Source: Thermococcus indicus
Lineage (GTDB): Archaea; Methanobacteriota_B; Thermococci; Thermococcales; Thermococcaceae
Assembly (NCBI RefSeq): GCF_006274605.1
Contig: NZ_CP040846.1
Location: 620,001-684,000 of the forward strand
DNA: 64,000 nucleotides
Direction of reading: 5' to 3'
Part shown: positions 46,416 through 54,741 of the stretch, piece after piece
Position numbering within the stretch: the first letter of the stretch is position 1
Layout of the letters: every line of letters begins with the position of its first letter
Translations under genes and position numbers: made by a program
The notes under the pieces: model-generated
The model's input: the letters and a program-made list of their open reading frames with translations, nothing else
Told to the model about the DNA's origin: nothing
Databases searched by the model: none

Positions 46416-47366
46416 TTACACAGACCTGCTGGGCCTGAGGACTTCTATGAGATCGGGTTCGATGGCGCCGTTCGCCTCCCACATACGAAGAAGGAGGTCG
46501 GTTTTCCCGATAATGAACAGGAGAAAGAGGGCATCCTCGCCACGTCCGTCACTCAGGAGCGACCTGACCGCATCCAGAGCCTCCTCATGCCTGGAACTGT
46601 AGTAGGAGAACAGCACGTTCTCCAGATTCTTTCTGACCTTTCCCGCCCTGGTACGCAGGAAGACGTTTTCTTCCCCTGTTTCAACCGCCCGGAGCAGGGA
46701 AGTGAAACGGACGAGCCGTCTCATCATCTCCGGTGTCGTGTGGAACTCCAGAACCTCCTCGAGGAAGTCGATTCCGAGCTCGATCATCAGGGCGTTGCCG
46801 CTCGAGATCAGCGCCGCCATACTGGCCGTCAGGAACTCCCAGTAGCCCGCAATCGTCCCCATGTTGAGGAGAACGCGGAGACCCAGGAGCCGCGTCCACA
46901 GGGAGCCCGAGAACACGAGGGAACGAACCTTTGAGAGCCCATCTTTTCCAAGGGGCGGCACCTGCACCCTCTCAAAAAGGTCGAGTATTGAGAGGCAGGT
47001 CAGGGTATCCTCCCCCGCCACCACTTGAGCCGCTGCGTCCAGAAGCACAAGGAACCGCTCCTCGTCGAGGGGGGTGTTCTCAAGGAGAGGCGTGAGAACC
47101 TCCAGCGCTCTGTAAACGACCCTGGGATCCTCATCGGTGAGCCTGCTGGCCAGGGACATGAAACCCTGACTCAGTATGAGCGTCCTAACACCCGTATCCG
47201 AGTCCTCAAGAAGCTTTCCAATGGCCATAAGGGCTCGAAGGCGGACGGTGCTGTCATCATCCTCCAGCAATCCAAGAAGTGACATGAGCGCATGATCGTC
47301 ATCGTTTGCGATATTGATTACATCCATAGCCCGCCAGGATGTTAGTATCTCCTTAATTTGATCCAT
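46416..47366 (-). CDS. HEAT-repeat-like all-helical protein, unknown
   Basis: 316 residues, nearly all helical, with repeats of about 40 residues such as DDDSTVRLRALMAIGKLLED and DEDPRVVYRALEVLTPLLEN, typical of HEAT or armadillo-like solenoids. It has no catalytic motif, so it is probably a protein-binding scaffold. ATG 47366 is preceded by GGGTGGGTG. Longer in-frame starts lie in the promoter. Family otherwise unknown. Confidence 0.78.
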   Translation of the reverse strand: MDQIKEILTSWRAMDVINIANDDDHALMSLLGLLEDDDSTVRLRALMAIGKLLEDSDTGVRTLILSQGFMSLASRLTDEDPRVVYRALEVLTPLLENTPLDEERFLVLLDAAAQVVAGEDTLTCLSILDLFERVQVPPLGKDGLSKVRSLVFSGSLWTRLLGLRVLLNMGTIAGYWEFLTASMAALISSGNALMIELGIDFLEEVLEFHTTPEMMRRLVRFTSLLRAVETGEENVFLRTRAGKVRKNLENVLFSYYSSRHEEALDAVRSLLSDGRGEDALFLLFIIGKTDLLLRMWEANGAIEPDLIEVLRPSRSV

Positions 47367-47426
47367 ACACCCACCCCCTATTCTACCCACAATAAATTGA
47401 ACGTCATCCAATATATCGTTTTCGCT

Positions 47427-48038
47427 TTATGTTCTCTCGAGTCTATAAATGTCCACCAGAACCCTTTCCAGTCTCTTCCTGTGGAAGAAGAACTGGGCTG
47501 GAATCTCAAAGGGGAGCGTTATCCTGTGGGTTATCTCGAAACCGGCGTCCCCAACAAAAGCCTCTATGAAACGCCTCACCTCGGGTTTGGCCAAGTGTAT
47601 GGAATAAACAACATCGCTCACTTCAAAGGCCTTGAGCAGAAAAGGCCTGTCCGCGTGGGGGTTCTGGCTGCCGAAGGGGGGGTTCATCACAACCGTGTCC
47701 ACCTTCCTCTCAAAACGGGAGACCTCGGAGTGAATGAACTCGATGCACTCCTCCATACCAAGGGAGCGGGCGTTTTCTCTCGCGATCTCAAGCGCGGTTT
47801 CGTCCACCTCAACGGCGTAAACCCCCGCGGCACCAAGGAGGCAAGCACCGATGGAAAGAACACCGGTTCCCGCACCCAGGTCCCCCACGACCCTTCCCTC
47901 AATGTCCCCCAGTGAATGGGCCAACCAGAGGAGCTCCGCGGCGACGTTCCCTGGAGTTCTGTATTGTTCGAGCTCGGGTTTGGGATTTCTGAAACCCTCA
48001 AGGCGGGAGAGGGCAATCGCGAGGTGCTTCTTCCTCAC
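47427..48038 (-). CDS. METTL5-like N6-adenine RNA methyltransferase
   Basis: 203 residues. SAM-binding GDLGAGTGVLSIGA (about 52-65), acidic strand VYAVEVDE and catalytic NPPFGSQ (about 118-124), followed by KPEVRRFIE and HRKRLERVLVDIY. METTL5-type enzymes methylate an adenosine in small-subunit rRNA. GTG 48038 overlaps the dph2 stop (GTGA), so the two genes are coupled. Confidence 0.87.
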   Translation of the reverse strand: MRKKHLAIALSRLEGFRNPKPELEQYRTPGNVAAELLWLAHSLGDIEGRVVGDLGAGTGVLSIGACLLGAAGVYAVEVDETALEIARENARSLGMEECIEFIHSEVSRFERKVDTVVMNPPFGSQNPHADRPFLLKAFEVSDVVYSIHLAKPEVRRFIEAFVGDAGFEITHRITLPFEIPAQFFFHRKRLERVLVDIYRLERT

Positions 48039-49069
48039 TTCCCACCACCGTGGAGGGCTATGCCGAGGGGCTCGTCTTCCTTCCGCCCCACCCCGAGTAT
48101 CTCGTCGAATTCGTAATCCTCGCGCAGGCCCAGGAGTATCTCGACCTCCGGCGGCGTCAGTACCGGCTTCCTCCAGTTCTCGTAGTCGTCTATCGGGACG
48201 CGCGGGCAGGCAACTACGACGTACGCATCGAAGTCGAAGCCCTCGAGGGCAGGGTAGCTGATGTGGTTCATGGCTATAAGCCTCGCGTACTTCCCGTGCT
48301 CGCGGAGGAGTTTAACGATGCGCTTCGCCTCGGCTAGGCGGAGCTGGCCTTTCTTGGTGCTCGTTATCACGCCAAAACGCTCCGCATCCATGGCCTTTGC
48401 TATCTGCGCCCAGCGTTTTCTGATGAGCCTTTCGGCCTCGTTATCCATCCAGATGGCATCGCCGGAGTATGGGTTTACCGCGAGGGTTGGCTTCCTCGTC
48501 GCCAGTGCAGCCCCCAGGGGGTGGAAGTAGCCGGCTCCTATGAAGAGAACCCCCTCGGCATCCACCTTCGCCGCGGCAAAGTTACAGCCGAGAATCTGGC
48601 CCGGCCAGCTAACGCGGGAGTCCCCTTTTCCTATGATAACTTCAAAGCCGTGTTTTTCCAAAAACGCCCTCGCCCGCTCAAGCTGGTGAATATGCTGGGC
48701 GGTCGTGACGAGGGCTATCCTCCTCCCCAGCTTTTGTACCTCGTCAAGGTTCTTCTCGAGTGAGGGAACCACATCAACGTTCGCAAAGGCGGGAACGAAT
48801 ATCGCCGGAACCTCCAGATGGAGCATCATGTACGAGTGCCCCAGGTGTATCAGCGCGTCGCAGCCGAGTAGCTTCGCTTCCTTATCTGCAGGGTCGCAGG
48901 CGCCGTAGTTGATGTCGCCGCTTATTATGGCCTCTATCCCGTTCCCCTCAAGAAAGTCTGCTAGGGCCTGGGCCTCGCGCTTCAGACCCTCGGGCGTCTG
49001 AATGAGCACGCGCTTGGCGTTTAGCTCTCGCAGCTTATCCAGTACCTCTCGCATCGAAACCTCGTGCAT
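48035..49069 (-). CDS. dph2: Diphthamide synthesis protein Dph2 (radical SAM-like)
   Basis: 344 residues. Three cysteines lie in conserved positions: NYGACDPAD (about 59), GQILGCNFAA (about 163) and VVACPRVPID (about 287); in the Pyrococcus enzyme these hold a 4Fe-4S cluster that cleaves SAM to a 3-amino-3-carboxypropyl radical. It starts modification of the histidine on elongation factor 2. ATG 49069 follows GGCGGTGG. In-frame sequence upstream to 49258 is the divergent promoter region. Confidence 0.94.
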   Translation of the reverse strand: MHEVSMREVLDKLRELNAKRVLIQTPEGLKREAQALADFLEGNGIEAIISGDINYGACDPADKEAKLLGCDALIHLGHSYMMLHLEVPAIFVPAFANVDVVPSLEKNLDEVQKLGRRIALVTTAQHIHQLERARAFLEKHGFEVIIGKGDSRVSWPGQILGCNFAAAKVDAEGVLFIGAGYFHPLGAALATRKPTLAVNPYSGDAIWMDNEAERLIRKRWAQIAKAMDAERFGVITSTKKGQLRLAEAKRIVKLLREHGKYARLIAMNHISYPALEGFDFDAYVVVACPRVPIDDYENWRKPVLTPPEVEILLGLREDYEFDEILGVGRKEDEPLGIALHGGGK

Positions 49070-49239
49070 CTTGCCCACCGCCGACAGTTGGGCGGAACCC
49101 TTTAAATCACCATCGATTCGCAGAATTGTACAGCACCTTGGTGAACCTAAAAGTACATTATCAACCATAGACGTGCAACCGAAACTCTTATTAAACATTA
49201 CTGCACTAGATTTTCTGCAATGCGTTGGAGGTGCTACAA

Positions 49240-49821
49240 ATGAGGAAGGTTGCTGCAATCCTGGGGCTTCTCTTCCTGGCCGCGATGCTGAACCCCGTTG
49301 CGGCCTCCAGCAGCAAGGACGACGCCAACTACTGGCACCCCTATCCGTGGAACGTCGTCTCCGGCGACATCGTCATCGGCCACAACCCCAACAGCGATAA
49401 GTTCATACCCGGATACTGGACGCACACGGGAATAATCGCATACTACGACAGTTATTACGGGGAATGGGTCGTTATTGAAGCCTGGGAATCTGGAATAAGG
49501 ATGGTCCTTCTCTCCGACTTCCTCCGCAGATACGACACAGTTGCCGTTCTGCGCGTCGCCACCAGCGATTACGTCAGGCAGAACGCGGTTTACTTCGCCT
49601 ATCATCAGCTGGGCAAGCCCTACGACTGGGGCTGGTGGACGAAGCAGGTTTACGGCGACAGTTACTACTGCTCTGAACTCGTGTGGGCGGCGTACATCGC
49701 CGCGGGCGGCCCGGACATCGACGCGAACCCCGGCTGGAGCTGGACCTACGCCAACGGGGTTGCCCCGCAGGAAGTTTACGACGACGGCGACACCTATGTG
49801 ATATACTACCACTCGGTCTGA
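49240..49821 (+). CDS. Secreted permuted NlpC/P60-like cysteine hydrolase
   Basis: 193 residues with a signal peptide (KVAAILGLLFLAAMLNPVAAS, cleaved near residue 22). The domain is of the YiiX/YebB permuted type: WTHTGIIAYY gives the histidine, YYCSELVW the nucleophile cysteine, with GDIVIGHN before. Such enzymes cleave amide bonds, in bacteria often in peptidoglycan, which archaea lack, so the substrate here may be a peptide or lipid amide. ATG 49240 follows GGAGGTG. It is divergent from dph2. Confidence 0.84.
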   Translation: MRKVAAILGLLFLAAMLNPVAASSSKDDANYWHPYPWNVVSGDIVIGHNPNSDKFIPGYWTHTGIIAYYDSYYGEWVVIEAWESGIRMVLLSDFLRRYDTVAVLRVATSDYVRQNAVYFAYHQLGKPYDWGWWTKQVYGDSYYCSELVWAAYIAAGGPDIDANPGWSWTYANGVAPQEVYDDGDTYVIYYHSV

Positions 49822-49909
49822 TTTCCTCCATTCTTTTTTCCGGGACAGAAATCCTTAAATATTCTAAAGCAGACAATACCTCGAAGTTCGATGCATCGGG
49901 GTGATTAGT

Positions 49910-50248
49910 ATGGACGGCATCATCATAACGACCACCGAAAGCCTGCCAGGGTACAGGGTGGTCGAGGTAAAGGGCCTCGCGAGGGGCGGCATAGTCAGGG
50001 CCACCCACGTTGGCAGGGACATAATGGCCTTCTTCAAGAACCTCAAGGGCGGAGAGGTGCAGGAATATACTCAGATGCTTGCCGAGGCCAGGGAGGAGGC
50101 TTTGAGGAGGATGAAGCTGCACGCCGAGGACATGGGGGCAAACGCAGTTATAGGGGTTCGCTTCATGACCTCAGCGGTGGCATCGGGCATGGCCGAGATA
50201 TACGCCTACGGCACGGCGGTGGTCGTTGAGAGGATCGAGGAGGAGTGA
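49910..50248 (+). CDS. YbjQ-family (DUF74) protein
   Basis: 112 residues, DGIIITTTESLPGYRVVEVKGLARGGIVRATHVGRD, with EYTQMLAEAREEALRRM helix and GANAVIGVRF strand. This matches the YbjQ/UPF0145 fold, a pentameric protein sometimes called heavy-metal-binding but with no proven role. ATG 49910 follows GGGGTGAT; CCTTAAATATT (49853-49863) is the TATA box. It is first in a series of closely spaced membrane genes. Confidence 0.9.
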   Translation: MDGIIITTTESLPGYRVVEVKGLARGGIVRATHVGRDIMAFFKNLKGGEVQEYTQMLAEAREEALRRMKLHAEDMGANAVIGVRFMTSAVASGMAEIYAYGTAVVVERIEEE

Positions 50249-50250
50249 GC

Positions 50251-50956
50251 ATGTACCTCCTTCCGTTCCCCATCCTCGGTGGGCTGCTGGCGTGGGCAAC
50301 GCTCTACTTCCTGGGCTTCGAAAAGCAGAGGTGGGGAGAGTTCGCCCTCGGTTTAGCGGCGTTTTTCATAGCGATGATTATCCAGAGCCCCATCCAGCAG
50401 CTTCCGCTCCTCGGAATTGGAATAAAGTCCAACGCCGACGTTATAGCGAGGGGAACCGCGTTCACCATAGGTGTTTCGATATGGCTCGGTCTCATCGCTG
50501 GAACAGTCCAGGAGGGGGCAAAGTACCTCCTCGTGAAGGGGAAGAGCCTGAACACCGGCCTGTTCATGGGGCTGGGCTTCGGAATAACGGAGGTCTTCGT
50601 TATAGCCGGGGCCGCCCTGGCGGGGGCCCTGGCCACGGGGGAACCCCTCGACGTCCCCCACGAGCGCGGCACTGCTCTCGATGGTGGAACGCTACTTCGT
50701 CGTCCTCTTCCACGTCGGAACCGGGATATACCTCGCGTACGCCTACAGGGAGGGATTCGGAAAGAGCGGCCTTCTGGCGGTGATAGGAATCCACACCGCT
50801 ATGGACTCAATGGCAGCCTATTACCAGCTCACGAAAAGCGAGCCGGTAATGTACGCGGTAGAGTTTATAACCGCCCTCGCCGCACTGGGATTGCTGTACT
50901 ACACTATTCCAAAGGCAAAGGTCGAGCTCCCGAAGGAAGAGGAAGCCCTGTGGTGA
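50251..50956 (+). pseudogene. YhfC-type intramembrane protease gene with a frameshift
   Basis: Two overlapping frames give one membrane protein. Frame one runs from ATG 50251 (MYLLPFPILGGLL) through QEGAKYLLV to GALATG; it then loses sense. The frame one base later continues NPSTSPTSAALLSMVERYFVV, HVGTGIYLAYAYREG, GIHTAMDSMAAYY and ends at 50956. Together they look like a full YhfC-family glutamic-type intramembrane peptidase of about 234 residues. The switch lies at the five-G run 50637-50641; removing one base restores the frame. It may be a sequencing error, a recent mutation or programmed slippage. Confidence 0.75.
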
Positions 50957-50961
50957 GCGAC

Positions 50962-51321
50962 GTGCTGGTGGACAGGAAGGAGAAAGCCCTCAAGAAGCTG
51001 AGAAAGGACCTCCGCTCCGGGCTCTACTCGTACCTGGTGCTCCTGCTCCTGGAGAGGGAGGAAGAGCTCCACGGCTACGCAATACGGAAAAGACTGGAGG
51101 AGCTCAGCGACGGCAGGATAGTCCCAAGTGAGGGGGCACTCTACGACATCCTCAAGAGCCTCAGGAAGAGCGGGCTTGTCCAGGACACCTGGGCGGAGGT
51201 CGGGGGGAGGCCGAGGAAGTACTATTCCCTGACGAAGCTGGGCAGGGAAGTGCTGAGCGAGCTGAGGATGGAGATAGGCGCGATAATGGAGACGCTTGAG
51301 AGGATGGAGGGCGATGGGTGA
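50962..51321 (+). CDS. PadR-family transcription regulator
   Basis: 119 residues: LRSGLYSYLVLLLLEREEELHGYAIRKRLEELSDGRIVPSEGALYDILKSLRKSGLV is the PadR winged helix, followed by a dimerisation helix (ELRMEIGAIMETLERM). GTG 50962 is chosen from GGTGA spacing; GTG 50953, overlapping the protease stop, is also possible. It sits between two membrane-protein genes and probably regulates them. Confidence 0.85.
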   Translation: MLVDRKEKALKKLRKDLRSGLYSYLVLLLLEREEELHGYAIRKRLEELSDGRIVPSEGALYDILKSLRKSGLVQDTWAEVGGRPRKYYSLTKLGREVLSELRMEIGAIMETLERMEGDG

Positions 51322-51435
51322 TGGGCACGAGGGAGGGGTCTGCCCTCAATCTCAGGAGGATGAAAGGCGCTGTGGGGTTCTCCTTATAGCCGCCGTTCTC
51401 ATAGGGATTTACCGCATGATTACAGGTGGCGTGAA
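51321..51435 (+). pseudogene. Possible broken small membrane protein
   Basis: ATG 51321 overlaps the padR stop and encodes 22 residues (MGTREGSALNLRRMKGAVGF, then Ser-Leu) to TAG 51387. The frame one base earlier continues IAAVLIGIYRMITGG and ends at 51435. Adding one T in TCCTTATA (51381-51388) would give a single-helix protein of about 41 residues. The overlap with padR and the hydrophobic continuation support this, but the piece is short and could be chance. Confidence 0.3.
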
Positions 51436-52175
51436 TGGGCGGGTATGAGCTCCTCAGAATCCTCTGGGCGGCCTTCATCGGCCTCGGCATAATCGCCGCG
51501 GGAGTTCTTACCCTCACCTCAAAGGGTGAGCCTGGAATAGGGTTCAGAATAGGCTACACCTATATTTCGGAGAGGGCAAGGAGAAAAGCCAACCGCGTTT
51601 CAGGGATTGGAACTATTCTCACCGGGGTGTTTCTTATAATCCTCTCCCCGTTTCTGACGTTCGCATGGCTGGCGGTTGTCCTGCTCCTGGGCCTTGGGAC
51701 AACCATATTCCTCGCCTATCTGACTGCAAAGCGCGAGTACGAGCTTGAGGAGCTCTCGAAGGAAGTCCCCAAAGGACCGGGGAGAAAGATAGAGCCTCCC
51801 GATCTAAAGGTATACATTGGTCTCCAGGCGGTGTTTCTCGGGATTTTTGCGCTTTTCTCCACAACGGGAAGCGTTTCAAAGGAAACCACACTAATCCTCG
51901 GTGGGGCGCTCCTTCTGCTCCTTGCACTGACGGTTCTCGCATCTCGTCCGCTGGTTTTCCAGCTGGCGCCCGGTTTCTCCGGAATCATGGCGCGGAAGTT
52001 CGCAAGGGCGCTGACCATTGTCTCAGGTTTAATAACGGCGGAGGTTGCCTTAGCGGCACTCGGTTACGAACTGGGTCCGCTTGGCATCGTATTCCTTCTC
52101 ATAATCTCACTCGGTGTTATCTTCTACGCAGCATTCACGGCCCTAACCGGAGCATATGAGGAGGGTTACTATTAG
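51435..52175 (+). CDS. SdpI-like multi-pass membrane protein
   Basis: 246 residues with about seven membrane helices. The segment GFRIGYTYISERARRKANRVSG after the first helix resembles the motif between helices in SdpI/YhfL proteins (GIRTPWT..S...W...NR). SdpI gives immunity to a killing factor and signals to an autorepressor in bacteria; here the role is unknown. ATG 51435 follows AGGTGG. It is at the end of the YbjQ-protease-PadR cluster and its stop overlaps the convergent Tfx-like gene. Confidence 0.65.
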   Translation: MGGYELLRILWAAFIGLGIIAAGVLTLTSKGEPGIGFRIGYTYISERARRKANRVSGIGTILTGVFLIILSPFLTFAWLAVVLLLGLGTTIFLAYLTAKREYELEELSKEVPKGPGRKIEPPDLKVYIGLQAVFLGIFALFSTTGSVSKETTLILGGALLLLLALTVLASRPLVFQLAPGFSGIMARKFARALTIVSGLITAEVALAALGYELGPLGIVFLLIISLGVIFYAAFTALTGAYEEGYY

Positions 52176-52564
52176 CTTTCAAGGGCCTTTATCAGCTCCT
52201 TCCTATCGGGCTTTCTGATTATTCCCACCTCAACGGCGTGCTCAAGCACGTAGTCGGGCAGATTCTCCCCGAAGAATGCCCTTACCCCCTTACCCGGGAA
52301 GTATAAGACGTAAACTCTAACGGTCTTATCGGGGCACCTCCCCCTCGCGACCATGAAGCCTTTCTCTGCGTTCACCCTCGCGATTTCCCAGGAGAAAACC
52401 TCTGCGAGACCTAAAAAGGCCTCAAAAAGCTTCATTCGGGCATCTCTCAGGGCCTTGTTCACGGCCTGGCGTGAGATTCCCAGGGCTTCAGCTATCTCGA
52501 CCTCGCGCATTCCCCTGGCCCTCATCAGCCAGACTCTCTCCATGCCTTCAGGAAGTTTGAACAT
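52172..52564 (-). CDS. Tfx-like helix-turn-helix regulator
   Basis: 130 residues. Sigma-r4-type helix-turn-helix: GMERVWLMRARGMREVEIAEALGISRQAVNKAL, then a C-terminal domain (FGENLPDYVLEHAVEVGIIRKPD) like that of the archaeal regulator Tfx. ATG 52564 follows GGGGGGAGTGA and overlaps the upstream gene by 17 bases, so expression is coupled. It is the likely candidate to bind the palindrome ahead of this operon. Confidence 0.75.
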   Translation of the reverse strand: MFKLPEGMERVWLMRARGMREVEIAEALGISRQAVNKALRDARMKLFEAFLGLAEVFSWEIARVNAEKGFMVARGRCPDKTVRVYVLYFPGKGVRAFFGENLPDYVLEHAVEVGIIRKPDRKELIKALES

Positions 52565-53249
52565 TGAAGTCACTCCCCCCAAGTGATTTTAGGAAAACAT
52601 CCAAGGTATCCTGGTCGTCAAAGGATATCAAAAACTTTCCCCGCGAGGTTCTCAAAACGACGTAATCCTTCACATAGTGGTTGAGATACGTGAAAACCAG
52701 TGCAATCTCAACTGCAACAACCATGGCAAAGTCAACGGCAGCGGGCACTACCAGCCACAGGAGAAAGCCAAGAATCATAGGCAGAGCCAAAAGCGCCATG
52801 CCAATGGACTCGTTTTCAAAGGGCAGGATGAGGAGCAGGAGATACACAAAAGAAACCAAAAATAGGACAGTGTAACCTGTGTAATCTCTGCTTGGATGGG
52901 TCAGCACAACAAGGATGGAAAAGCATGCCGTCGATAGCACAAGCAGGAAAAACGGGGGGAACTCCCCGGCAAGCGAAGTGGCCCTTAACCTGCGGATTAC
53001 CTTGACTTCTTCTATCTCATCCAAGTGGATTTCTCGGCTCATTCGTCCGAAGAGATACCGAAGCCTAAGGACTCCGTCTTCAATCTCAACGGATGTTCCC
53101 CATGACATCGCAAGGAACAGCCAACCTGCAATGCCAACCCAAAAGGTTTCCAAAACCAAGGGTGCGACTACAAAGAACACGAATCCCAAGGCCAGCAAAA
53201 GCAACTGTGGCCCCGACGTGTTCATTGGGGTTGCTCCCCTCAGTTTCAT
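52548..53249 (-). CDS. Membrane protein with PH-like domain, unknown
   Basis: 233 residues with two early membrane helices (about 12-45), a short beta-rich stretch (VEIEDGVLRLRYLFGRMSREIHLDEIEEV, about 50-80) like a bacterial PH domain, then four more helices. ATG 53249 follows AAGGTGGT. It is cotranscribed with the Tfx-like gene. Arrangement as membrane protein plus small regulator suggests signalling, which is inference. Confidence 0.7.
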   Translation of the reverse strand: MKLRGATPMNTSGPQLLLLALGFVFFVVAPLVLETFWVGIAGWLFLAMSWGTSVEIEDGVLRLRYLFGRMSREIHLDEIEEVKVIRRLRATSLAGEFPPFFLLVLSTACFSILVVLTHPSRDYTGYTVLFLVSFVYLLLLILPFENESIGMALLALPMILGFLLWLVVPAAVDFAMVVAVEIALVFTYLNHYVKDYVVLRTSRGKFLISFDDQDTLDVFLKSLGGSDFNVQTS

Positions 53250-53260
53250 CATCACCACCT

Positions 53261-53282
53261 TGTCAACCAATGTAGGTTGACA
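53261..53282. promoter_or_regulatory. Perfect palindromic operator candidate
   Basis: TGTCAACC-AATGTA-GGTTGACA: two perfect eight-base arms with a six-base spacer. The minus-strand promoter (CGAAAGG BRE, CTTAAATAT TATA at 53285-53293) places the start site around 53262, so a bound dimer would cover the start of the membrane-protein/Tfx operon. A second TATA (ATTTAAATA, 53304-53312) serves the plus-strand gene. Confidence 0.65.
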
Positions 53283-53343
53283 AAATATTTAAGCCTTTCG
53301 ATGCATTTAAATAATTTCATGCATTTCTATCCGTGGTGATGCC

Positions 53344-54138
53344 ATGTCCCTTGAGGAGCTGTACCGCTATGCTAGGGGGTATATGGAGCCGGGCAATGAG
53401 GGGGCGAGAAAAAGGTTCAGGGAACTGGCGGAGTTCTTTGAAAAGCTGGAGCTTCCCAGAGGGGGAAGGATCCTTGACCTGTGCGCCGGTACCGGCATAG
53501 TCGGAACCGCGGCGGCAAAGGCAACGAACGCCAAAAAGCTAACCCTCCTCGACGCCAGGGCCGAGGATTTGGAGCGGGTTCACGAGTGGATTGAACTTGC
53601 CGGACTGGACATCGCCCCGGCGAAGGTTCGCGGGGACGTGAGGGAAGCGGCGAAACTCGTTGGAGAGCACGAGGTCGCGCTCCTCTTCGGCAACACTATG
53701 ATACACTTCGATCCCTTCGATGCGGTGAGGATATTCGCCAACGTTGCCTTAGCGCTGAGCGAGGACGGAGTTTTCCTCATCGAGGACACCGACAGGGTTT
53801 ACAGGATATTATACGGCATCGGCTACAAGGAGTTCTTCGTCGAGAGCAAGGGAGAAGACCACACCCTCGCCTCCGTCCACGAGGGATACGACGTCAGAAG
53901 GGGGACGTTCAAAAGGACATATTACCTGCTGCCGGGCTTCAAAAAGGTGGGCGAGTTCGACTTCCACCACTGGGACCTGGCGACCCAGCTGGCGATCGGG
54001 CGGATATTCTTTGGGGAGGCCAGACTGATACGGCCGGGGGAGCACGGATTCACGCGCGTGGGGGACGTCCTCTACTTCAAACGTCCAAGAAAGGACATCG
54101 CCGCGCTCGTCCTCGATGACTTCAGCGGTCCGCGCTGA
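53344..54138 (+). CDS. SAM-dependent methyltransferase, substrate unknown
   Basis: 264 residues with SAM loop ILDLCAGTGIVGTAA (about 42-56), LTLLDARAEDLERV, and FGNTMIHFDPFDAVRIF. A class I methyltransferase of the small-molecule type; the C-terminal part (TFKRTYYLLPGFKKV) is beta-rich. ATG 53344 follows GGTGAT; the promoter lies between it and the divergent operon. The 3' end overlaps the convergent gene by 17 bases. Confidence 0.82.
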   Translation: MSLEELYRYARGYMEPGNEGARKRFRELAEFFEKLELPRGGRILDLCAGTGIVGTAAAKATNAKKLTLLDARAEDLERVHEWIELAGLDIAPAKVRGDVREAAKLVGEHEVALLFGNTMIHFDPFDAVRIFANVALALSEDGVFLIEDTDRVYRILYGIGYKEFFVESKGEDHTLASVHEGYDVRRGTFKRTYYLLPGFKKVGEFDFHHWDLATQLAIGRIFFGEARLIRPGEHGFTRVGDVLYFKRPRKDIAALVLDDFSGPR

Positions 54139-54511
54139 ACGCTATCTCTATCTCCTGTCCCGTGTTCCCATTCTTTACGACGAGATACTGGGCCCCCTCC
54201 GAGGTGGTGAGGTTCAGGTTAACCTCCGTCACGTTCTCCCAGCGGAGGACGACGCTGCCAGCGGTGACGTTCTCAAAGTAGCCGGATTCGGAGGTGACGA
54301 TGTAGACGGAGAAAGGGTGCTCCGCCCTCACGTGCCCCGTCACGTGGGAGCCCGCGGGAAGCCGCTCGGCCTGAAGTGCGCCTGCTCCAAAGTAGCCCCT
54401 CTGATACGATGCGCCGGGCAGTAACACCGCGGCATTGGCGACCAGTCCCACGCCCAGTACCACCAGCAGGAGAACCCCCACAGGGATGTAGCCCCTGATT
54501 TTCGTCACCAT
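54122..54511 (-). CDS. Membrane-anchored extracellular protein, unknown
   Basis: 129 residues. One N-terminal helix (IPVGVLLLVVLGVGLVANAAV) and an outer beta domain (SHVTGHVRAEHPFSVYIVTSESGYFENV, LRWENVTEVNLNLTTSEGAQYLVV). The pattern resembles small beta-sandwich domains found with archaeal surface proteins. ATG 54511 has only a weak AGGA upstream. No family recognised. Confidence 0.68.
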   Translation of the reverse strand: MVTKIRGYIPVGVLLLVVLGVGLVANAAVLLPGASYQRGYFGAGALQAERLPAGSHVTGHVRAEHPFSVYIVTSESGYFENVTAGSVVLRWENVTEVNLNLTTSEGAQYLVVKNGNTGQEIEIAFSADR

Positions 54512-54741
54512 TACTGTCCTACGGCTTTTGTTCTTAAAACCCTTTCGAAACCGGCCTCCAAACAGAAAGCGGAGCCCCCACAGAGCCCCATTTATGCAAA
54601 ATCTCCAACATACACCGCCCCACCACTGGAAAATCCCGAACCCGCTAGCAGATATATTGGTCACTTTCCAAAAAATGGGGTTTTGTGATCAGAACAGTAC
54701 GATGATGCAGCATACAAATACGGAAGAAAAGGGAGATGTAA

